NCBI RefSeq assembly: GCF_015291625.1
Contig: NZ_CP030047.1
Coordinates: 6,200,001-6,264,000, forward strand
DNA length: 64,000 bases
Origin: Bradyrhizobium sp. CCBAU 53421
GTDB taxonomy: Bacteria > Pseudomonadota > Alphaproteobacteria > Rhizobiales > Xanthobacteraceae
Reading direction: 5' to 3'
The number at the start of each line of letters is the position of its first letter. The first letter of the stretch is position 1. Below the pieces are notes generated by a model. It saw only the letters and a program-made list of their open reading frames with translations, was not told where the DNA came from and did no database searches. Below are positions 59,107 to 64,000 of this stretch, piece by piece. Both the position numbers and the translations under genes were made by a program.

Positions 59107-60168
59107 TCAATTCAACCTCAACTCCGTGATGTGCCGGGGATCCGGCTTCAGCTCCCCGCGTTCGACGCGCTTGACGACGTCGGTCAGCGCGGCATTGGCC
59201 GCACACGCGATGCCGAGCTTCTCGCCTTCGCGCACCACGAAACCGTTGAGGAATTCGATCTCGGTGCGGCGGCCCTTCTGCATGTCCTGGCCCATCGAGG
59301 GGCGCTGCGCCGATGAGGTGCGCTTACTATCCTTGAAGCGCTGCTCGTCGCAGGCGCGCGCTGCGGCCTCGTCGCCCTCGCCGGCGCGCGCGATGGTTTC
59401 GGGCGGCAGATGCAGGATCTCCTCCAGCTGATAGCCCTGCGCCTGGCCGACGCGGATCGCCTCGCTGCCGAGTCGCGTCGAGAAGCGGCGCAGCGGCTCG
59501 CTTTGCAGCACCTCGCTGCCCGCAAGATCCGTGCAGGCCGACAGCCCGTTGCCCATCACGTTGGCGACCAGCTTGGACCAGCGTTCGCCCCAGAGATTGG
59601 AGGTGACCTTGGCGCTGTCCGAATGGCCGACCAGCCGACAAACCTCTTCAGCTCGCGCGGTGACGCGGCCATGCACCTCGCCGGCGCGAAACACGGTGTG
59701 CGCCGCCCCGCCCTTGCCGGCGCCGCGGTGGATGTGCCCGGGCTCTGGCAGATTGACCGTGATGCTGCTCGCGATGCAGCCGAGCGTCTTGCCCCAGCCG
59801 ACGATGCCCGCGATCGTCTCCTCGTTCATGCAGTTCTGCAGCGACACGACATAGCCGTCCGCCGCCAGATATTGCCGGATCAGCATGGTGGCCCACGCGG
59901 TGTCGTAGGACTTCATGCAGACGAAGGCGATGTCGACCGGCTTTTCCTTGGCGAGCTGCTGCGCGTCGGTGACATGCAGCGCGCGCACCGGCACCGAGAA
60001 TTCGGCAACGTCCATCGCGTGCGTGACGCGCAATCCGTGCTTGCGCATGTGCTCGACATGCTCGGGCCAGGGATCGATGAAGGTGACGTCCTCACCCGCC
60101 TGCACCATATGCGCACCGGCATAGCCGCCGACCGCACCTGCGCCGACGATCGCGATCTTCCGACCCAT
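59107..60168 (-). CDS. 2-Dehydropantoate 2-reductase-family oxidoreductase
   Basis: This 353-residue protein has an N-terminal Rossmann motif KIAIVGAGAVGGYAGAHM and the ApbA/PanE C-terminal domain (SKLVANVMGNGLSACTDLAG, PSMGQDMQKGRRTEIEFLNGFVV). It is longer than classical PanE (about 300), as in catabolic family members. It would reduce a 2-oxo acid or act on a related substrate. It converges with the TPP decarboxylase genes, so a link in pathway is possible. Confidence 0.87.
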   Translation of the reverse strand: MGRKIAIVGAGAVGGYAGAHMVQAGEDVTFIDPWPEHVEHMRKHGLRVTHAMDVAEFSVPVRALHVTDAQQLAKEKPVDIAFVCMKSYDTAWATMLIRQYLAADGYVVSLQNCMNEETIAGIVGWGKTLGCIASSITVNLPEPGHIHRGAGKGGAAHTVFRAGEVHGRVTARAEEVCRLVGHSDSAKVTSNLWGERWSKLVANVMGNGLSACTDLAGSEVLQSEPLRRFSTRLGSEAIRVGQAQGYQLEEILHLPPETIARAGEGDEAAARACDEQRFKDSKRTSSAQRPSMGQDMQKGRRTEIEFLNGFVVREGEKLGIACAANAALTDVVKRVERGELKPDPRHITELRLN

Positions 60169-60290
60169 GCTTCCATCCCCTGCTCTTGACTGAGGCGGGC
60201 GCTGGCTGCGTCCGCCGATTGCGCATCAGTCTAGGGGATCGGGCCGTCAGGCCAACCGGCCGCCTCATGAAAAATGCGAGCCCGTACCAT

Positions 60291-60331
60291 GCGAAAATCC
60301 CCGCAGGCGGCGAGCCCGCGAGGATCTTCGC
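60291..60331. repeat. Imperfect inverted repeat downstream of the DUF1236 gene
   Basis: GCGAAAATCCCCGC and GCGAGGATCTTCGC form an inverted pair with two mismatches around a GGCGG...CCCGC turn. It may be the transcript end of the minus-strand DUF1236 gene, or a further palindromic repeat. Confidence 0.5.
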
Positions 60332-60351
60332 AGTCAGAACCATCTGCGCGA

Positions 60352-60741
60352 TCAGTCGATGATCTTGACGATCCGGCGGGTGCGCGGCTCCACGATCACC
60401 CGGCGATCATTGACGACCGCGTAGCGATATTCGGTGTAGCGCGGCACCGGGCGCAGCACGACCGTATCCGGCAGCGGCTCGCCCACCACGACGCGCTCGC
60501 GTACCACCACCGAGGGTTCGTCGCGCGGGATCGCCGTGATCACCGCATTCGGAATCTCGAGGCCGGCGCCGACAGCAGCACCAACCGTGCCGCCGACGAT
60601 CTCGCCAACCGGGCCCGCGATCTCGCCACCGGTCCGCGCACCGTTCGCGGCGCCCGCTGCAGTCGTGGACTGCGCGAAGGCCGAACCGGACGCGAGCAGC
60701 GACGCAACGGCGACAAGGGAAACGGCAAAACGCTTATTCAT
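60352..60741 (-). CDS. DUF1236-domain exported protein
   Basis: Read from MNKRFAVSLVAVASLLASGS with GGAGGAG upstream, this 129-residue protein has a signal peptide (cut near AFAQS, residue 24). A Gly/Ala-rich segment (EIVGGTVGAAVGAGLEIP) and a C-terminal RYTEYRYAVVNDRRVIVEPRTRRIVKIID follow, the last being the DUF1236 core common in Bradyrhizobium. It is periplasmic or envelope-bound; no function is known. Confidence 0.82.
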   Translation of the reverse strand: MNKRFAVSLVAVASLLASGSAFAQSTTAAGAANGARTGGEIAGPVGEIVGGTVGAAVGAGLEIPNAVITAIPRDEPSVVVRERVVVGEPLPDTVVLRPVPRYTEYRYAVVNDRRVIVEPRTRRIVKIID

Positions 60742-60960
60742 GATGTTCTCCTCCTCCGAGTTATGAGACGCCCCTTCAACATCGCAGGGAACGAGACGTT
60801 CCAGTTCCAGCGCGGCAACTTGCGCGCAAATTCCAGTTCCGCCGCAACTCGCTTTTGTTCCGGCAGAAATGAACATGCTGCTCCGGATCATGTCCAAAGC
60901 AGCATTCATCGTTGGTTCAGATTCAGAGGTGGTTCAGAGCGGGTGCGCGCTGCGCGCCGT

Positions 60961-61737
60961 TCATTCCGGCGGTTTTTGATCGGTTCGCCGTCGCGGCGTT
61001 CGCCGTCTCGGCGGCGGTGCGGCCACCTGCTTGATGCGGATTCGCGTCGTCCCGCCCTTGGACTCGATCTCGAAGGCGTTGGTCCTGCGCACCAGTTCGC
61101 TCAGGGTGCGGAAGCCGTAAGTCCGCTGATCGAAATCCGACGCCAGATTGGCGAGCTGCCGTCCGACCTCGCCAAGCGTCACCCAGCCGTCTTCGCTCGC
61201 CATCTGGCCGATCACCTTCTTGAGGATCGGCGTCGCGGCATCGGGTGGCTGCAACGGCTGGGCACGCACGGCCGCATCCTGATTGCTGGTCGCGCCGCGC
61301 AAATTCTCGGTATAGACGAACCTGCGGCAGGCTTGGCGAAAACTCTCCGGAGTCTTCTGCTCGCCGAACCCGAACACGTCGATGCCGTGCTCGCGGATGC
61401 GGGCGGCAAGCCGGGTGAAATCGCTGTCCGACGACACAAGGCAGAAGCCATCGAACCGGCCGCTATGCAGCAGGTCCATGGCGTCGATCACCAGGGTGAT
61501 GTCGGACGCGTTCTTGCCGGTCGTATAGGCGAATTGCTGCTGCGGGATGATGGCGTGCTTGGACAGGATGTCGGCCCAGCCCTTGGACCTCGGATTGGAG
61601 AAGTCGCCATAGATGCGGCGGACACTCGCCTCGCCGATCTTGGCGATCTCCTCGAACAGCCCGTCGGCGATCTTTGCGGATGCATTGTCGGCGTCGATCA
61701 GGACGGCGAGGCGCGGCGAACGCAGTTCGGAAGGCAT
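60961..61737 (-). CDS. NYN-domain protein with C-terminal OST-HTH/LOTUS domain
   Basis: This 258-residue protein is read from MPSELRSPRLAVLIDADNAS. The PIN-like NYN nuclease domain has acidic residues in VLIDADN, DITLVIDAMDLL and LVSSDSDFTRLAARIREHG. Residues about 165-235 form a LOTUS-type winged helix (ILKKVIGQMASEDGWVTLGEVGRQLANLASDF). The tail is very basic (PPPRRRTPRRRTDQ). This is the LabA/MARF1-like design, expected to bind and perhaps cut RNA. It stands alone. Confidence 0.88.
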   Translation of the reverse strand: MPSELRSPRLAVLIDADNASAKIADGLFEEIAKIGEASVRRIYGDFSNPRSKGWADILSKHAIIPQQQFAYTTGKNASDITLVIDAMDLLHSGRFDGFCLVSSDSDFTRLAARIREHGIDVFGFGEQKTPESFRQACRRFVYTENLRGATSNQDAAVRAQPLQPPDAATPILKKVIGQMASEDGWVTLGEVGRQLANLASDFDQRTYGFRTLSELVRRTNAFEIESKGGTTRIRIKQVAAPPPRRRTPRRRTDQKPPE

Positions 61738-61891
61738 GGCATGTCTCGCTGGGAACGATGGATCAAGGATTCCGCGGACGGTTCCGGAATCGGCGCAGGC
61801 CGCCGCATCGGAGCACATCGCGCGTCCCAGGCATAGACCAAGTGGCCACCGGACGGACCTTCGCCGCCACGGCGGCGAACGACAGTGCGGG

Positions 61892-62299
61892 TCAGATCAC
61901 CTCGCCGAGATCGATCGCCCGCCTGGCGAACTCGATGGCCTTCTCGGCAGTGATCGCATCCGCCGTGGTCGTCGCCTCGTCGCGCACCGAAGGCGGAGAA
62001 GCGATCCGGATCTTCTTGCCGTTCGACCGGCGGATCGTCGCGCGCCAGCGATCGACATCGCGCCGGTAGGCATCGATGACGAAATCCCGATAGGTGACGC
62101 CGCTCATGAGCGGCTGAAGGGACGCCGCTTCGAGACCGGCCGGCCGGCTTGCGACATCGCGCACCATCTCGACGATCATCTCGACGGCATGCTCACGCGC
62201 GGCGCCGGTCGCGTCCCTGAGCAGATAGCTCACCGCCGCGCCGATCTGCGCCCTCGCGCGATCGTCGCTCGCAAAATCCAAATCGACCTGAACTGACAT
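61892..62299 (-). CDS. Hypothetical protein
   Basis: This 135-residue protein starts MSVQVDLDFASDDRARAQIG. It is mostly helical with a conserved-looking VTYRDFVIDAYRRDVDRWRATIRR segment. No family is recognised. It lies 154 bases downstream of the NYN gene's start on the same strand and is probably transcribed ahead of it. Codon use matches real genes. Confidence 0.6.
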   Translation of the reverse strand: MSVQVDLDFASDDRARAQIGAAVSYLLRDATGAAREHAVEMIVEMVRDVASRPAGLEAASLQPLMSGVTYRDFVIDAYRRDVDRWRATIRRSNGKKIRIASPPSVRDEATTTADAITAEKAIEFARRAIDLGEVI

Positions 62300-62662
62300 G
62301 ATGCGGAAAACGCCTCCTCCGGACCCAACATCGGATGCCTCCCGGCATCCAGCACGTTGCCATCACGAGACCTTTAGTCGGCCCCCATTAAAGCCGGATT
62401 ATCGGACAGGCCCCGATTTCTCGGATGCCGTTAACCGGGCTTTGATGCCGCTTCGCAAGACAGCCAAAGCGGCATTGAACCCCGATCCGATTACAGAAGG
62501 CCTCGTCCCGCGCCGATTTGTCCCCGGCCCCGTCCGGCGTCGCAGGCGGGTTCGCACGACCTATCCGCGTGTGATCACCAATTGACATATCACTGCCATC
62601 CGTGTGACATTTTATAGAACGGGCCGACAAGAGCCCGGCAACGTCCACTTGGGGAGGACAGC
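62300..62662. other. Intergenic region upstream of the MFS gene
   Basis: No coding sequence is supported. The part from 62580 is AT-rich. TTGACA (62582) and TATAGA (62613) are consensus-like elements but are 25 bases apart, so they do not form a normal sigma-70 pair. GGGGAGGA ends 3 bases before the MFS start. Confidence 0.35.
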
Positions 62663-64000
62663 ATGACCATTTCCGACGTCACTGCATCGGCCGGAAGCCG
62701 GGCTCCGGCCGCCGTCGCGCGCACCGCGCAGGCGCAGCAGGTCGCCGACATCGCGGCGCGGCTCGAGCGCCTGCCGCTGACCTCCTACCAACGCTGGATC
62801 TTCGGAATCATCGCAACCGCGTGGTTCTTCGACAGCATGGACCTTGCCGCCCTCACGTTCGTGCTCGGCTCGATCCGCCAGACCTTCGGCCTGTCGACGG
62901 CGGAAGCCGGGCTGCTGTCCAGCATGAGCTTCCTCGGCATGTTCGTCGGCGCCGCGTCCGCCGGCCTGCTCGCCGACCGGTTCGGCCGCGCCCGCGTCTT
63001 CCAGGTCAGCATGATCTTCTGGGGCTTGGGCAGCCTGTGCTGCGGTCTCTCGACCACGGCGACCGCGCTCGGCGCATCCCGCCTGCTGCTCGGCTTCGGC
63101 ATGGGCATGGAGTTTCCGGTCGCGCAGTCGATGGTGTCGGAGATCATGCCGGCCAGCAACCGCGGCCGCTACATCGCGTTCCTCGAAGGGTTTTGGCCGC
63201 TCGGCTTCATCGCGTCGGGGCTGTTGACCTACTTCGTGCTGCAGGCCGCCGACTGGCGCTGGGTCTTCATTATGCAGGCGATCCCGGCCGTGTTCGTGCT
63301 GGTAGTGCGGCGCTACGTTCCGGAATCACCGCGCTGGCTCGCCTCCCGCGGCTATTCCGAGCGGGCCGAAGCCACCGTGCGCGACATCGAAAGCAGGGTC
63401 CGCGATCGCGTGGGCGGCAAGGACCTGCCGCCGGTCGTGCGCCAGGCCGCCGCGCCCGCATCCGAAGTGACCGGCTTGAGGACGCTGTTCTCTGGCATCT
63501 ACGCCAAGCGGACCACGATGTTGTGGACCTTGTGGTTCTTCGCGCTGCTCGGCTTCTATGGCCTGACCACGTGGCTCGGCGCGCTGCTGCAGGCCAAGGG
63601 ATTTCCGATCACCAAGTCGGTGTTCTACACCATCCTGATCTCGCTCGCGGGCATCCCCGGCTTCCTGGTCTCGGCGTGGCTCGTCGAATCCTGGGGCCGC
63701 AAGGCGACGCTGGTGATGAACCTGCTCTGCGGCGCGATCGCCTGCCACTTCTACGGCTCGGCTGCGGACCAGACCCAGCTCATCATCGCCGGCCTCTGCA
63801 TGCAGTTCTTCCTGTTCGGCATGTGGTCGGCGCTCTACGCCTATACGCCCGAACTGTACCCGACCCATGTCCGGGCCACCGGAACCGGTTTTGCCTCCGC
63901 GGTCGGCCGAATCGGTTCGCTGATCGGCCCTTATGTGATCGGCGTGATCCTGCCGGCGGCGGGACAGAGCGGCGTGTTCGCGCTCGGCGCCGGCGCATTC
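62663..64000 (+). CDS. MFS transporter (sugar/aromatic-acid type), cut by the window edge
   Basis: This open frame of 446 codons runs from MTISDVTASAGSRAPAAVAR to the window end without a stop. GGGGAGGA precedes the ATG. After a soluble N-terminus it has RLPLTSYQRWIFGIIATAWFFDSMDLAALTFVLG and motif A SAGLLADRFGRARV. RYVPESPRWLASRGYSERAEA follows helix 6 and ELYPTHVRATGTGFASAVGRIGSLIGP lies in helix 10-11. This is the proton-symport family that takes up sugars and aromatic acids. The substrate is unknown. Ten or eleven of the expected twelve helices are present. Confidence 0.9.
   Translation, partial: MTISDVTASAGSRAPAAVARTAQAQQVADIAARLERLPLTSYQRWIFGIIATAWFFDSMDLAALTFVLGSIRQTFGLSTAEAGLLSSMSFLGMFVGAASAGLLADRFGRARVFQVSMIFWGLGSLCCGLSTTATALGASRLLLGFGMGMEFPVAQSMVSEIMPASNRGRYIAFLEGFWPLGFIASGLLTYFVLQAADWRWVFIMQAIPAVFVLVVRRYVPESPRWLASRGYSERAEATVRDIESRVRDRVGGKDLPPVVRQAAAPASEVTGLRTLFSGIYAKRTTMLWTLWFFALLGFYGLTTWLGALLQAKGFPITKSVFYTILISLAGIPGFLVSAWLVESWGRKATLVMNLLCGAIACHFYGSAADQTQLIIAGLCMQFFLFGMWSALYAYTPELYPTHVRATGTGFASAVGRIGSLIGPYVIGVILPAAGQSGVFALGAGAF

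Noticed and set aside
62298..62585. 95-codon plus-strand frame before the MFS gene
   Set aside because: It is Pro/Arg-rich with no ribosome site or recognisable pattern; it looks like non-coding DNA.
62582..62618. TTGACA and TATAGA as the MFS promoter
   Set aside because: The 25-base spacing is too long for a sigma-70 promoter; kept only as a remark in the intergenic entry.

Overview
The window looks like a piece of an alphaproteobacterial chromosome of the Bradyrhizobium type. The GC content is high. A form IC (red-type) Calvin-cycle operon runs in the order cbbF-P-T-A-L-S-X-Y with a divergent cbbR. A ChvE/GguAB sugar importer is present, aromatic and acyl-CoA catabolism is abundant, and several families of palindromic intergenic repeats typical of that genus sit between genes. 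No rRNA, tRNA or CRISPR array was seen.

Layout. 1-181 is the frameshifted tail of a periplasmic binding-protein gene. 468-5250 (minus) holds an inositol-monophosphatase-family gene and gguB-gguA-chvE. 5251-5862 is gene-free but carries an imperfect tandem duplication of about 160 bp, each copy ending in an AT-rich palindrome. 5863-14600 (minus) is the cbb operon with an attenuator-like hairpin after cbbS. cbbR (14749) is divergent and is followed by a soluble PAS hybrid histidine kinase. 17553-21644 is a TetR-controlled EmrAB-type efflux system with a clear operator over the -35 box.

21681-33714 is a catabolic island that reads best as a 2-aminobenzoyl-CoA (anthranilate) type hybrid pathway. 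It holds an aryl-CoA ligase, an arylformamidase-like hydrolase, a MarR regulator, a binding protein, a cupin, a flavoprotein, RidA, an enoyl-CoA hydratase, an SDR and a monooxygenase-Old Yellow Enzyme fusion. Four copies of one MarR-like box tie its promoters together. An IS5-family element (28416-29346, TSD TCA) has landed in a palindromic repeat inside the island. An IS110-family element (about 33933-35040) has landed in another repeat just beyond it. The 160-base leader of the IS110 element contains short segments matching both target flanks and both element ends, as expected of a bridge RNA.

35193-42216 (minus) is a second sugar ABC operon. One permease is fused to an SMP-30-like beta-propeller and a second, free SMP-30 protein lies beside it; a divergent LysR gene faces a near-perfect 18-bp palindrome. 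43331-47702 holds a flavin monooxygenase fused to an HSL-type esterase, its divergent TetR regulator with a palindromic operator, an SDR and a carboxymuconolactone-decarboxylase-family protein. ilvD follows (47919). 50031-54185 has two small genes and a large autotransporter with internal STAG repeats. 54708-60168 is a small organic-acid cluster: 2-hydroxyacid dehydrogenase, amidohydrolase, Bug-type binding protein, two-subunit TPP decarboxylase and a ketopantoate-reductase-like enzyme. The end holds a DUF1236 protein, an NYN/LOTUS nuclease-like protein, a hypothetical gene and an MFS transporter cut by the window edge.

The genes suggest a soil bacterium able to fix CO2, import many sugars and break down aromatic acids, with much of the accessory content under local divergent regulators.
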